Assembly: GCF_004297405.1 (NCBI RefSeq)
Contig: NZ_SCVC01000007.1
Location: 62,001 to 126,000 of the forward strand
Length of the DNA stretch: 64,000 nt
Source: Reyranella sp.
GTDB lineage: Bacteria; Pseudomonadota; Alphaproteobacteria; Reyranellales; Reyranellaceae
Reading direction: 5' to 3'
Shown here in pieces: positions 52,685 to 61,359 of the stretch. Under the pieces are notes generated by a model, which ran no database searches, was not told the origin of the DNA, and saw only the letters and a list, made by a program, of their open reading frames with translations. How positions within the stretch are numbered: the first letter of the stretch is position 1; the number at the start of each line of letters is the position of its first letter. The position numbers were made by a program, and so were the translations under genes.

Positions 52685-53710
52685 TTAGCGCATCGGCAGG
52701 GGGTACATCAGACCGCCGTCACGCCACAGTGCGTTCTGACCGCGCGCCAGCTTGAGCATCGAGCGGGCGCCGAGATGGCGCTCGAAGCTCTCACCGTAGT
52801 TGCCAACCTGCAGGATGACGTTGAACGCCCAATCCTCGTCCAGGCCGAGCGCCTTGCCATTGCCGGGAGTCACACCGAGGAGATGCCGCACGTCGGGATC
52901 GTTCGACCGGCGCTCGCTTTGCACATTGTCGCGGCGGAGGTCGAGATCCTCGGCCGCGAGCATCGCCTGGAAGGTCCAGCGCACGATGTTGGCCCACTGG
53001 TCATCGCCACGACGCACGTAAGGTCCGAGCGGTTCTCGCGAAATCATCTGCGGCAGGATCGAGTAGTCGGCTGTCTTGTTGCGCACGATCAGTGCCGATG
53101 CGAGCGCCGATGCGTCGAGTGTTGCGGCCATGCATCGACTGGCGAAGAAGGCGTCCAGCATGGCGTCGTTGGTGTCGAAGCTCACGAGATCGATCCGGTT
53201 GCGCCGCGCCCGAAACCAGGCCGTGGCGTTGTCCTCGTGCGTCGTGCCGCGCACCGTGCAGACCTTGCCGCCGCTCACCTGCGAGAGGTTCTGGATTGCG
53301 AGCTTGTTCGGTACGACGAAGGCCTGACCGTCGTAGAAGTTGACCGATACCGCCTCCACTCCATCGGCCAGTCGCCGCAGCGTGACCGTCGAGTTTCGGA
53401 CCAGCAGGTCGATCCTGCCATCGGCCAGTTCCTTGAAGCGTTGCTGCGCCGTGAGCGGGGTGTAGGTTACCTTGGTGGCGTCGCCCAGCGTCGCGGCGGC
53501 GACCGCTTTGCAAAGGTCGACGTCGAAGCCGGCCCAGCCGACGGGTTCACTCTGCCAGGAGAAGCCGCGCAACTGACCGTTGATGCCGCAGTTGAGCGTG
53601 CCCCGCTGTTTCACCATTTCGAGCGTCGATTGTGCCGCCGCGGACGACGCCATGGAAATGGCCATCGGTGCCGCCAGAACCGCAAGGCCGTGCAAGATTT
53701 TGCGGAACAT
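52685..53710 (-). CDS. Amino-acid ABC transporter substrate-binding protein, AapJ-like
   Basis: 341 residues from ATG 53710 (an ATG at 53722 is 4 codons earlier). Signal peptide LHGLAVLAAPMAISMASSAA. Family 3 binding protein for general L-amino acids: RGTLNCGINGQLRGFSWQSE, then FDVDLCKAVAAATLGDATKV, DLLVRNSTVTLRRLADG and KVCTVRGTTHEDNATAWF. C-terminal end AFNVILQVGNYGESFERHLG is typical of AapJ/BztA. No aapQMP permease genes here, so it is an orphan binding protein. Confidence 0.92.
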   Translation of the reverse strand: MFRKILHGLAVLAAPMAISMASSAAAQSTLEMVKQRGTLNCGINGQLRGFSWQSEPVGWAGFDVDLCKAVAAATLGDATKVTYTPLTAQQRFKELADGRIDLLVRNSTVTLRRLADGVEAVSVNFYDGQAFVVPNKLAIQNLSQVSGGKVCTVRGTTHEDNATAWFRARRNRIDLVSFDTNDAMLDAFFASRCMAATLDASALASALIVRNKTADYSILPQMISREPLGPYVRRGDDQWANIVRWTFQAMLAAEDLDLRRDNVQSERRSNDPDVRHLLGVTPGNGKALGLDEDWAFNVILQVGNYGESFERHLGARSMLKLARGQNALWRDGGLMYPLPMR

Positions 53711-53796
53711 CGTCGTTCCCATCTGCAACAAATGGTAGTGGAACCTATCTCTTGTGCAAATCCGTAACAAGTTGTTCGCTCTAGCGTATCGGCGAT

Positions 53797-55116
53797 CTAC
53801 TTCAGCAGCTCCGGTGCGATCAGGCGCGGAAGGAACAGGGCGATGTCGGGCCAGACGATCATCGCCGCCAGGACCACGATCATCGGCACCAGCATGATCA
53901 TCGTGTCCTTGAGCGCATAGCGCAGTGGCACACCGGCGACCGCACAAGAGATCATGAGGCAGAGGCCGTAGGGTGGCGTCACCAGGCCGAAGGCCAGCGA
54001 CACGATCGAGACGATCGCGAAGTGGACGGGGTCCATGGCGACAGATTTGGCGAGCGGCTGCAGGACCGTGCCGACAATGATGATCGCCGGGATGGCGTCG
54101 AGGAAGCAGCCCACGACGAGGAATACGAAGGCGATGAAGAAGCCGACGCCGATCGGGCCCAGGCCCCAGCTCGTGACGTTGGCCAGCAGCTCCTGCGGGA
54201 TGCGGTAATAGGCCAGCAGCCAGCCGAAGGCCGACGCTGTTCCGATGCAGAATAGCGCCACCGAGGCGAGTTTGCCGGTATCGACCAGTGCTCGATAGAG
54301 CTCCTTCGCTCCCATCTCGCGATAGACCACGATCGACAACACCGCCGAGTAGAGCACGGCGACGCAGGCCGATTCGGTCGCTGTGAACCAGCCCAGCAGG
54401 ATGCCGCCCACGATGATGACCGGAGTCATCAGCGCCGGGATCGACACCCAGATCGAGCAGAGGAGCTGACGGAACGACGAGCGCGGGTAGGTCGGATAGC
54501 CGCGCTTCACCGCGTAGACATGAACCGTGGCCATCTGGGCGCCGGCGATCAGCAGGCCGGGTACGACGCCCGCAAGATAGAGCGCGCCGATCGAGGTCGA
54601 GATGATACCACCCCAGACGATCATCAGGATCGATGGCGGGATGATGACGGCTAGCACGGCCGAGACGGCGGTGATGGCGATCGAGAAGGAAAGGTCGTAG
54701 CCCTCCTTGGTCTGGGCATCGATGAAGATCTTGCTTTGGCTCGCCGCATCGGCGGTCGAGGAGCCGGAGATGCCGGCGAAGAACACCGAGAGCACGACGT
54801 TGATCTGCGCCAGCGACCCCGGCCAGCTTCCGACGATGGCGCGCGACAACGCCACCAGCCGGTCGGTGATGCCGCCGACGCTCATCAGGTTGGCCGTCAG
54901 CAGGAAGAACGGCACGGCGAGCAGGATGAAGGAGTTGTAAGCGTTGAAGGTTTCCTGCGCGAGCATCATCGTCCCGAGCCGTGGCTCCAGGTAGAAGAGC
55001 GGCAGGCAGGCGAGCCCCAGCGCGAAGGCCACGGGCACGCGCAGCACCAGCAACACGAAGAAGACGCCGAACAGGATCGAGGCGGCTTCGCCGGCCGAGA
55101 ACAGAGCGCCGCTCAT
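53797..55116 (-). CDS. dctM: TRAP transporter large permease subunit
   Basis: 439 residues, about 12 membrane helices. DctM carries the solute path of sodium-coupled TRAP carriers for C4-dicarboxylates, sialic acid, keto acids and others. Motifs: FFAGISGSSTADAASQSKIF near residue 110, ITAVSAVLAVIIPPSILMIV, and FIAFVFLVVGCFLDAIPAII, with the P-P and D pattern of the TRAP-DctM family. Start overlaps the dctQ stop by 4 bases (ATGA). Last gene of dctPQM. Confidence 0.95.
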   Translation of the reverse strand: MSGALFSAGEAASILFGVFFVLLVLRVPVAFALGLACLPLFYLEPRLGTMMLAQETFNAYNSFILLAVPFFLLTANLMSVGGITDRLVALSRAIVGSWPGSLAQINVVLSVFFAGISGSSTADAASQSKIFIDAQTKEGYDLSFSIAITAVSAVLAVIIPPSILMIVWGGIISTSIGALYLAGVVPGLLIAGAQMATVHVYAVKRGYPTYPRSSFRQLLCSIWVSIPALMTPVIIVGGILLGWFTATESACVAVLYSAVLSIVVYREMGAKELYRALVDTGKLASVALFCIGTASAFGWLLAYYRIPQELLANVTSWGLGPIGVGFFIAFVFLVVGCFLDAIPAIIIVGTVLQPLAKSVAMDPVHFAIVSIVSLAFGLVTPPYGLCLMISCAVAGVPLRYALKDTMIMLVPMIVVLAAMIVWPDIALFLPRLIAPELLK

Positions 55117-55628
55117 GGGACGCTCCAGCCGAACAGGATGCGGACCTCGTCGTAGAACTGCTCGCCTAAGAAGATGAGCCAGGTGACGCCGGCTACCGGC
55201 CAGGCGATGTGGATCATCCAGAGCGGCAGGTCGGCGAGCTCGGAGGTGCGATACCAGGCGAAGCGCGTGAACTCGATGCCGCCCACCACGAAGACCAGTG
55301 CCGATGCCAGGATGCCGAGCCGCGCGGCAATGCGCACGGCTGCCTCTCGGCGTCGCGAGAGGGTTGGCCAGACGTCGACCTCGAAGTGCGAGGCTTCGCG
55401 CACGCCGATCATGGCGCCGATCATGATCATCCAGATGAACAGGAAGCGCGCCATCTCCTCCGTCCAGATGTAGGGCGGGATCAGATCGGTGTAGCGCGAC
55501 ACCATCTGCAGGGTGACAGGGACGACGATGACGGCGACGGAGAAGGCGAGAAGGCCGGTCAGGAATTGGGCGTAAGCCGCCGTGAACCGGCGCCAGAGAC
55601 TGCGCGGTTGAGCTTCAGAGGAGGGCAT
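55113..55628 (-). CDS. dctQ: TRAP transporter small permease subunit
   Basis: 171 residues, four membrane helices with the family block PYIWTEEMARFLFIWMIMIG (E-E-x-A-R). DctQ is the small membrane partner of DctM. A further conserved stretch is GVREASHFEVDVWPTLSRR. Overlaps dctM by 4 bases and follows dctP after an 82-base gap with a strong hairpin. Confidence 0.94.
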   Translation of the reverse strand: MPSSEAQPRSLWRRFTAAYAQFLTGLLAFSVAVIVVPVTLQMVSRYTDLIPPYIWTEEMARFLFIWMIMIGAMIGVREASHFEVDVWPTLSRRREAAVRIAARLGILASALVFVVGGIEFTRFAWYRTSELADLPLWMIHIAWPVAGVTWLIFLGEQFYDEVRILFGWSVP

Positions 55629-55674
55629 CGGGGAATCCGTTCAGGAGAAAACGCCCGGTGAGGAGCCGGGAGAA

Positions 55675-55704
55675 AGCGCAGCGGAGGGGCTGCTCCGCTG
55701 CGCT
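55675..55704 (-). promoter_or_regulatory. Stem-loop between dctP and dctQ
   Basis: AGCGCAGCGGA (55675-55685) and TCCGCTGCGCT (55694-55704), perfect 11 bp with an 8-base loop. On the coding strand it follows the dctP stop by 6 bases and has only a short T-tract, so partial termination or 3'-end stabilisation of dctP mRNA is more likely than full termination, giving more binding protein than membrane subunits. Confidence 0.6.
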
Positions 55705-55710
55705 TACGCA

Positions 55711-56706
55711 TCAGTTGGTAGCAACGATCTGGCTGAAGATGCCGTCTACGCCGATCTCCTTGGCGTAGGCCGCCATCACCGGATCGACCAGCTTCTTCAT
55801 CTCGGCGCGATCCTTGAAGGGAATGCGCTTCAGCTTGCCGGCCTTCTCGAGCGCGACGAGCTTCTGCTCGTCCTCCGAGCTCTCGACCTGACGGCCATAG
55901 GCGCCGGCTTCCTTGCCGGCCTTCAGGATCGCTTCCTGCAGGTCCTTCGGCAGGGTCTTGAAGGTCTTGCCGGAGAAGCAGATCGGCCGGATCGTGATGG
56001 CGTGCTCGGTCATCGCGAGGTTGGGCGCCACTTCGTAGAACTTCATGGTCTCGACGCCGGCCGCTTCGTTCTCACCGGCCGAGATCACGTTGTTCTGGAT
56101 GGCGTTGTAGACCTCGTTGTAGGCGATGACCGTCGGCGACATGCCGGCTGCGGCAAAGGTCTTGGACCAGATCGGCGCGCCCTGGACGCGGACCTTCAAG
56201 CCCCTGATCTCCGCCAGGTTCGACACCGGCTTGTTGACGAAGATGTTGCGCACGCCGCCGCCAGCATAGCCGATCAGCATGACATCGGCCTTCTGCGCGA
56301 TCTCGTCGGCGACCGGCTTCAGCAAGTCGGCCTCGAGCACCTTGTTCCATTGCGCGAGGTCGCGGAACAGGAAGGGCGCGTCGATGAACGGCGCGGCCTT
56401 GGAGAAGGTCGACATGTGGGCCGGCGAGACGATGCCGTAATCCACGGCTTTGCCCTGCGCCATGTACTCGAAATACTGCTTCTCGAGGCCGAGCGAAGAA
56501 TTGCGGTGCAGGGTGAAGTTGATCGGCTTGCCGTAATACTTCTTCACCAGCTCCTCGAACTTGAGCAGCGTCTTGTTGAAGGCGTGGTCGTCGTTGAACT
56601 GCACCGCGCCGTTCAGGGTCAGCGGCGCCTGCGCGCTCGCCGAGCGGATAAAGGGAGTAGCGATCGTCGCGGCGGCCAGGCCGCCGACCAGGTGTCTGCG
56701 CTTCAT
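55711..56706 (-). CDS. dctP: TRAP transporter substrate-binding protein
   Basis: 331 residues from ATG 56706 with GGAGGAAAG before it. Signal peptide with a Tat-like twin Arg: MKRRHLVGGLAAATIATPF, then ASA cleavage. DctP fold motifs: NFTLHRNSSLGLEKQYFEYM, ISPAHMSTF-like region, the family helix LRDLAQWNKVLEADLLKPV, and GLKVRVQGAPIWSKTFAAAG, whose Arg (LKVRVQ) binds carboxylates. The motif supports an organic-acid ligand. First gene of dctPQM; a GntR-like palindrome lies 87-97 bases upstream. Confidence 0.95.
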   Translation of the reverse strand: MKRRHLVGGLAAATIATPFIRSASAQAPLTLNGAVQFNDDHAFNKTLLKFEELVKKYYGKPINFTLHRNSSLGLEKQYFEYMAQGKAVDYGIVSPAHMSTFSKAAPFIDAPFLFRDLAQWNKVLEADLLKPVADEIAQKADVMLIGYAGGGVRNIFVNKPVSNLAEIRGLKVRVQGAPIWSKTFAAAGMSPTVIAYNEVYNAIQNNVISAGENEAAGVETMKFYEVAPNLAMTEHAITIRPICFSGKTFKTLPKDLQEAILKAGKEAGAYGRQVESSEDEQKLVALEKAGKLKRIPFKDRAEMKKLVDPVMAAYAKEIGVDGIFSQIVATN

Positions 56707-56791
56707 GGTCTTTCCTCCGGGGCCCTGTTTTGTGGTTCTGCGACCGGGACCTGCACGGACTATGCATGGGAATGGCGGCGGATGCGACAAA

Positions 56792-56804
56792 GTTGTCAGA
56801 CAAC
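56792..56804. promoter_or_regulatory. GntR/FadR-like operator palindrome upstream of dctP
   Basis: GTTGTCAGACAAC is a perfect 6-1-6 palindrome containing TTGTCAGACAA, which fits the TnGTnnnACnA consensus of FadR-subfamily GntR regulators. These often control TRAP and organic-acid genes. No gntR gene is in the window. Confidence 0.5.
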
Positions 56805-56900
56805 ATGCGAGAACCGTAGGCGAGCCCACGAAACTGGTCCTTGCTCGCGACCGCACGGAGGCGTTAGGCTTGGGTAAGTAGTACACAAATTTTTAGTTAA

Positions 56901-58610
56901 ATGTCCGTCGACGTTCCTTCCCCGGCGCTGTTTGCGCCCAAGCTGGTCACCGTGCTGCGGGAAGGCTACGGGCTCGCGGCCTTTCGGGCCGACGCCATCG
57001 CGGGGCTGACCGTCGCTATCGTGGCGCTGCCGCTCTCCATGGCGATCGCCATTGCCTCGGGCACGGGACCGGAGCGTGGGCTTTTCACGGCCATCATCGG
57101 CGGCTTTCTGATCTCGGCATTGGGCGGCAGCCGCTTCCAGGTCGGCGGCCCGGCCGGCGCCTTCATCGTGCTGGTGGCAGCCTGCGTCGAACGGCATGGC
57201 GTCGACGGCATGTTGCTGGCGACCCTGCTGGCCGGCGTCTTCCTCACGGCTGCCGGCGCCCTGCGGCTCGGCACCTTCATCAAGTTCATCCCCTATCCGG
57301 TGACGGTCGGTTTCACGGCGGGTATCGCGGTCATCATCTTCGCGAGCCAGCTCAAGGACCTCCTGGGCCTGACCCTCGACGGCAAGGAGCCCGGCCCGTT
57401 CGTCGCCAAGCTCGAAGCGCTGGCGCCGGTCCTCGACACGATCAATCCGGCCGCCGTTGCGCTGGCGGTGCTGGTCATCGGCCTGATCCTGGGGCTGAAG
57501 CGGCTGCGACCACATTGGCCCGGCATGCTGATCGCCGTCGTGGCAGCCTCGGTCGCGGCCGGGCTGCTCGGGCTTCCGGTCGAGACGATCGGCAGCCGCT
57601 TCGGCGGCATTCCCTCGATGCTGCCGGCGCCGCGCCTGCCCGACATGTCCTGGGCGAAGATCGAAGCCATCCTGCCCGACGCGGTGGCCTTTGCGCTGCT
57701 GGGCGCCATCGAATCGCTGCTGTCGGCCGTCGTCGCCGATGGCATGACCGGCCGCCGTCACCGCTCGAACTGCGAACTGGTGGCCCAGGGCATCGCCAAT
57801 ATCGGCGCGGCCTTGTTCGGCGGCATCTGCGCCACCGGCACCATTGCGCGCACCGCCACCAATGTCCGTGCCGGCGCGCGCAGCCCGGTCGCCGGCATGC
57901 TGCACTCGGCGTTCCTGCTGGGCTTCATGCTGCTGGCCGCCCCGTTGGCGGCTTACATCCCGCTCGCCGCCCTGGCCGGCGTGTTGGCGATCGTCGCGTG
58001 GAACATGGCCGAGAAGCACGAGTTCGCCACCCTGCTGCGCTCGTCGCGTGGCGACGCGACGGTCCTGTTGGCGACCTTCCTTCTCACCGTGTTCCGCGAT
58101 CTGACCGAAGGCATTGTCGTAGGCTTTGCCCTGGGTGCGGCGCTGTTCATCTATCGGATGTCGACTGCCTCCGGCGTGGAGGAGCGCGTGCCGCTGGTGC
58201 CGGCGGACCGCGCCGACACCGCGGTTCCGCGCGCCCCCTACGATCCGGCACTGGCGATGGACCGTGATGTCGTCGTCTATCGTCTCTCGGGTGCTTTCTT
58301 CTTCGGCACGGCATCGACCGTCGGCGCCGTGCTCGACCGTATCGCCGACGAGCGCAAAGCCTTCGTGATCGACGTCTCGGCGGTGCCGTTCATCGATTCG
58401 ACCGCCGCCAACGTCATCGCCGGCATCGGCCGCAAGGCAGGCCGTCACGGTATTCGCGTCTTCGTGACGGGAGCTGTTCCCGTCGTGCGTCACGCGCTGC
58501 TGCGGGCGGGGGCCGGCCGGCCGGACGTCCGCTACCTGCCACGCATCGAAGACGCGGTACGCGTCGCGCACGCTCTTGCCGGGCACGCAGATCTCGACAG
58601 TATCGGCTGA
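56901..58610 (+). CDS. SulP family anion transporter with STAS domain
   Basis: 569 residues. About 12-14 membrane helices beginning GLTVAIVALPLSMAIAIASG, with the SulP hallmark GGFLISALGGSRFQVGGPAG and GLFTAIIGGF. The cytoplasmic STAS domain covers about residues 450-560: VVVYRLSGAFFFGTASTVGA, VIDVSAVPFIDSTAANVIA. Family members carry sulfate, bicarbonate, nitrate or dicarboxylates. No sulfur-assimilation or carbonic-anhydrase gene neighbours, so substrate is open. Divergent from the TRAP operon. Confidence 0.92.
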   Translation: MSVDVPSPALFAPKLVTVLREGYGLAAFRADAIAGLTVAIVALPLSMAIAIASGTGPERGLFTAIIGGFLISALGGSRFQVGGPAGAFIVLVAACVERHGVDGMLLATLLAGVFLTAAGALRLGTFIKFIPYPVTVGFTAGIAVIIFASQLKDLLGLTLDGKEPGPFVAKLEALAPVLDTINPAAVALAVLVIGLILGLKRLRPHWPGMLIAVVAASVAAGLLGLPVETIGSRFGGIPSMLPAPRLPDMSWAKIEAILPDAVAFALLGAIESLLSAVVADGMTGRRHRSNCELVAQGIANIGAALFGGICATGTIARTATNVRAGARSPVAGMLHSAFLLGFMLLAAPLAAYIPLAALAGVLAIVAWNMAEKHEFATLLRSSRGDATVLLATFLLTVFRDLTEGIVVGFALGAALFIYRMSTASGVEERVPLVPADRADTAVPRAPYDPALAMDRDVVVYRLSGAFFFGTASTVGAVLDRIADERKAFVIDVSAVPFIDSTAANVIAGIGRKAGRHGIRVFVTGAVPVVRHALLRAGAGRPDVRYLPRIEDAVRVAHALAGHADLDSIG

Positions 58611-58658
58611 TATTGCGTCTCCCCTTCACGGCGCGCACGGGGCCGCGCAGAATGCGGC

Positions 58659-59531
58659 ATGGTTGACCTCGTTTCGATATCGGACTCCGCGCTCAGCGCC
58701 CAGATTTCCGCCGCAGGGGCAGAGCTTCAAAGGCTACAGGACCGTGACGGTTCGGACCTGTTGTGGAGCGGCGATCCCGCTGTGTGGGCCGGTCGTGCGC
58801 CCCTGTTGTTCCCGCTGGTCGGCGAGACCAAGGACAAGAAGATCAGGGTCGAAGGCAAGATCTACGAGATCCCGCGCCACGGCTTCACGCGCACCTCGCG
58901 CTTCGCGCTGGTGACGGCGGAGAAGACACGCTGCGTCTGGCGGCTCGAAGCCAGCGAGGCAACGCGCCGGCAGTATCCGTTCGAGTTTCGCCTCGATGTC
59001 ATCTACCGGATCGAAGGCGGCGCGCTGCAGATGACCGCCGAAGTGACGAACAAGGGCGATAGAGCCATGCCAGCGTCGTTCGGCTTCCATCCGGCCTTGC
59101 GCTGGCCGCTGCCATCCGGTGCGCCGCGCGAGGCACACGAAATCGTCTTCGAGCGCGATGAGCCCGCGCCGGTGCGCCGGCTCGCCAACAACCTGCTGAG
59201 CCCGGTCCTGCATCCGACACCCGTCCGGGGCCGGCGGCTCGCCTTGCGTGATGAGTTGTTTCGCGACGATGCGCTGATTTTCGACAGGCTGGAAAGCCGT
59301 AGCCTGGTCTATGGCGCACCGGGCCATAGCTCTCTCCGGGTGAGCTTCCCGCGCATGCCGCATCTTGGCATCTGGACCAAGCCCGGCGCGGGTTATGTCT
59401 GCATCGAGCCTTGGCAAGGCTATGCCAGTCCCGAAGCGTTCGACGGCGAACTGGCGGACAAACCCGGCATGGTCTCGATCGAGCCGGGAGCGACGGAGCG
59501 CTTCGAGATGTCGATCGCGCCGGAGGGTTGA
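58659..59531 (+). CDS. Aldose 1-epimerase family protein (LacX-like)
   Basis: 290 residues, cytosolic galactose-mutarotase fold. Motifs: LSAQISAAGAELQRLQDRDG, RHGFTRTSRFALV, ASFGFHPALRWPLPSG with a catalytic His, and IWTKPGAGYVCIEPWQGYAS. LacX-type proteins interconvert sugar anomers or hexose-6-phosphate epimers; specificity here is unknown. Single gene, 48 bases after the SulP gene, then a metal-efflux operon begins. Confidence 0.87.
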   Translation: MVDLVSISDSALSAQISAAGAELQRLQDRDGSDLLWSGDPAVWAGRAPLLFPLVGETKDKKIRVEGKIYEIPRHGFTRTSRFALVTAEKTRCVWRLEASEATRRQYPFEFRLDVIYRIEGGALQMTAEVTNKGDRAMPASFGFHPALRWPLPSGAPREAHEIVFERDEPAPVRRLANNLLSPVLHPTPVRGRRLALRDELFRDDALIFDRLESRSLVYGAPGHSSLRVSFPRMPHLGIWTKPGAGYVCIEPWQGYASPEAFDGELADKPGMVSIEPGATERFEMSIAPEG

Positions 59532-59553
59532 CAGTCATCTGGTAATGGTTGAA

Positions 59554-59579
59554 CAGATATTCAAATGTATGAATATCTG
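59554..59579. promoter_or_regulatory. ArsR/SmtB-like operator upstream of the metal-efflux genes
   Basis: CAGATATTCA (59554-59563), 6-base spacer, TGAATATCTG (59570-59579): a perfect 10-6-10 inverted repeat. ATATTCA/TGAATAT half-sites are typical of ArsR/SmtB metal-responsive repressors. TTGAAC at 59549-59554 could serve as -35, placing the repeat in the promoter. No arsR gene is visible in the window. Confidence 0.6.
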
Positions 59580-59607
59580 CGCTCAACAATCCTGCATGCG
59601 ACAATTC

Positions 59608-60012
59608 ATGTCTCCTGTCGTGTTGACGGGGCGTCGGTCCTCGCGTTCACTCCGCGCCGTGAGCAGTAGCGTCTCCTCGCTTGGTGTCATGGTGCAGCCC
59701 GCAGCCTTGCTGCGGCTTCTCTGCGCTTTGATGGTGGCGCTGGTCACTGTGTTTCATGTTTGTGGCACCGCCTCGGCCCGCGAGATCGGGCCCGTCGCCG
59801 TCGTTCTCGACGTCACGGGCGATGATGGTTCGGCCGACGATGTCGGCATGACCGTGGAGCAGTGCCACTTCTGCTCCGTTGTTCCACTGCTGGCGACGGC
59901 CTCTGCGATCATGCTGCCGCATACGCCTCATGTCGTGCCGGCGGCCGTCGTGGCAGGCCTCCTGCCGTTCTCCCCGCACGCAGACTCTCCACCTCCTCGA
60001 GCCCTGACCTAG
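59608..60012 (+). CDS. Small membrane-anchored or secreted protein with CHFC motif
   Basis: 134 residues from ATG 59608; other in-frame ATGs are 59569 (inside the operator, unlikely), 59596 and 59689, and no SD decides. One hydrophobic segment (LLRLLCALMVALVTVFHVCG) ending near ASA may be a signal peptide or anchor; from 59689 it would be an N-terminal signal of ~25 residues. After it comes the metal-type motif EQCHFCSVVP and a His/Pro-rich tail. Proteins of this layout (DUF2946-like) often sit at the head of metal-efflux operons. 66 bases before the TolC-like gene. Confidence 0.6.
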   Translation: MSPVVLTGRRSSRSLRAVSSSVSSLGVMVQPAALLRLLCALMVALVTVFHVCGTASAREIGPVAVVLDVTGDDGSADDVGMTVEQCHFCSVVPLLATASAIMLPHTPHVVPAAVVAGLLPFSPHADSPPPRALT

Positions 60013-60078
60013 TCGTTCCTCTCCTTGCCGCCTGCTGAGAAGGCGGCACGTCGAACACTGGTCCTTTGGGTTTCGTCG

Positions 60079-61359
60079 ATGACAATTCGTGCCATCTGGG
60101 CGCTTCTTGCGGCGTGCGCCGTCGCATGGTCGTGGCCTGCGCTGGGTCAAAATCAGGGGCAGGGCCAAAAGGCCACTGGTCCGCTGACCCTGCAGCAAGC
60201 CCTGCAACGCGCTGCCAACGCCAATCCGCGCATCGCCGTGGCCGACCGGAACATCGGCATGGCCGATGGTCGGCGCGAGCAGGCGAACGCCCTGCCGAAT
60301 CCCACGGTCGGCGTCGAAGTCGACAATTTCGGCCAAGGCCAGAGCAGTTTCACCGGCACGCCCGAGATGACGCTGATGCTGAGCCAGCTCATCGAATTGG
60401 GAGGCAAGCGTGGCGCGCGCGTCCAGGCCGCGTTGGGCGATTACGACGCCGCCCGCTGGGAGCGCGAAGCGGCGCGCCTCGAACTCCTCTCAGAGACGAC
60501 GATTGCCTTCGTCGAGGCCTTGTCGGTGCAGCGCCGCATCCAGCTCCTCGAACGGCAGGCCGGCGCCCTGGAAAAACTGGTGCCGCTTATGCAGCGACGG
60601 GTCGAAGCCGGCGCTTCCTCACCCTCCGAAGTCTCGCGCACTCAGGCCGCCGTCGGCCTCGTGCGTTTCGAACGCGAGCGCGCGCGAACCTCGCTGGCCG
60701 TGGCGCGGCGGGACCTTGCTGCCCTCATGAGCCTGGACCAGCCGACTTTTGCCACTGTCGCTGGCGATTTCGGCCGTCTCGTCAGGCCGGCGCCGCTCGA
60801 TACGCTCATTCGCGCCATCGAGGACAATCCGCAGCTCATGCGCTGGTCGGCGATACGTGCCCAGCGCGACGGCGATTTGCTGTCGGCGCGCCTGAAGCCT
60901 CTGCCGGACATCACGGCCAGCGTGGCGTGGCGGCACTATACCGAGACCAACGACAACGGCGTCCGCTTCGGTGTCTCGATCCCGATCAACGTGATCGATC
61001 GTAACAAAGGCGCCATCCGCGAAGCCCAGGAATCGGTGCAGAAGACCGGCGCCGAACGCGCCATCAACCGCCTCACGCTGATCGCGATCATCGGCAAGGC
61101 GCACGACACGGCCAACGGCACGCTGCAGCAGCTCGATCTGCTGCGCAAGACGATCCTTCCAGCGGCGCGCGCCTCGTTGAAGACGATCGAAGAGGGCTAC
61201 GGCCAGGGCCGCTTCACCCTGCTCGAAATCCTCGATGCCTACCGCACCGTCGCCGATGCCGAGCTTCTGGAGCACGAAGCGCTGGCGAGCTTTCACACGT
61301 CCATCGCGACCATCGAAGGGTTGATCGGCAGCCCCGCAAACCAAGGGAGGGCGCGATGA
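60079..61359 (+). CDS. TolC-family outer-membrane efflux protein (CzcC-like)
   Basis: 426 residues from ATG 60079. Signal peptide AIWALLAACAVAWSWPALGQ. Two TolC repeats: LTLQQALQRAANANPRIAVA at the start of the first and long helices with QNxQ/ERxx patterns; VGVEVDNFGQGQSSFTGTPE is typical of CzcC relatives. The second repeat carries GYGQGRFTLLEILDAYRTVA. It forms the outer-membrane channel of a tripartite heavy-metal pump. Overlaps the CzcB start by 4 bases (ATGA). Confidence 0.9.
   Translation: MTIRAIWALLAACAVAWSWPALGQNQGQGQKATGPLTLQQALQRAANANPRIAVADRNIGMADGRREQANALPNPTVGVEVDNFGQGQSSFTGTPEMTLMLSQLIELGGKRGARVQAALGDYDAARWEREAARLELLSETTIAFVEALSVQRRIQLLERQAGALEKLVPLMQRRVEAGASSPSEVSRTQAAVGLVRFERERARTSLAVARRDLAALMSLDQPTFATVAGDFGRLVRPAPLDTLIRAIEDNPQLMRWSAIRAQRDGDLLSARLKPLPDITASVAWRHYTETNDNGVRFGVSIPINVIDRNKGAIREAQESVQKTGAERAINRLTLIAIIGKAHDTANGTLQQLDLLRKTILPAARASLKTIEEGYGQGRFTLLEILDAYRTVADAELLEHEALASFHTSIATIEGLIGSPANQGRAR

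Noticed and set aside
56796-58586. A 596-residue open frame antisense to the SulP gene
   Set aside because: Gln/Arg/Asp/Gly-rich shadow of a hydrophobic protein's complement. The SulP and STAS motifs on the plus strand are unambiguous.
59569-60012. Start of the CHFC protein at ATG 59569
   Set aside because: That ATG lies inside the operator repeat and probable promoter, so it would not be transcribed from it.
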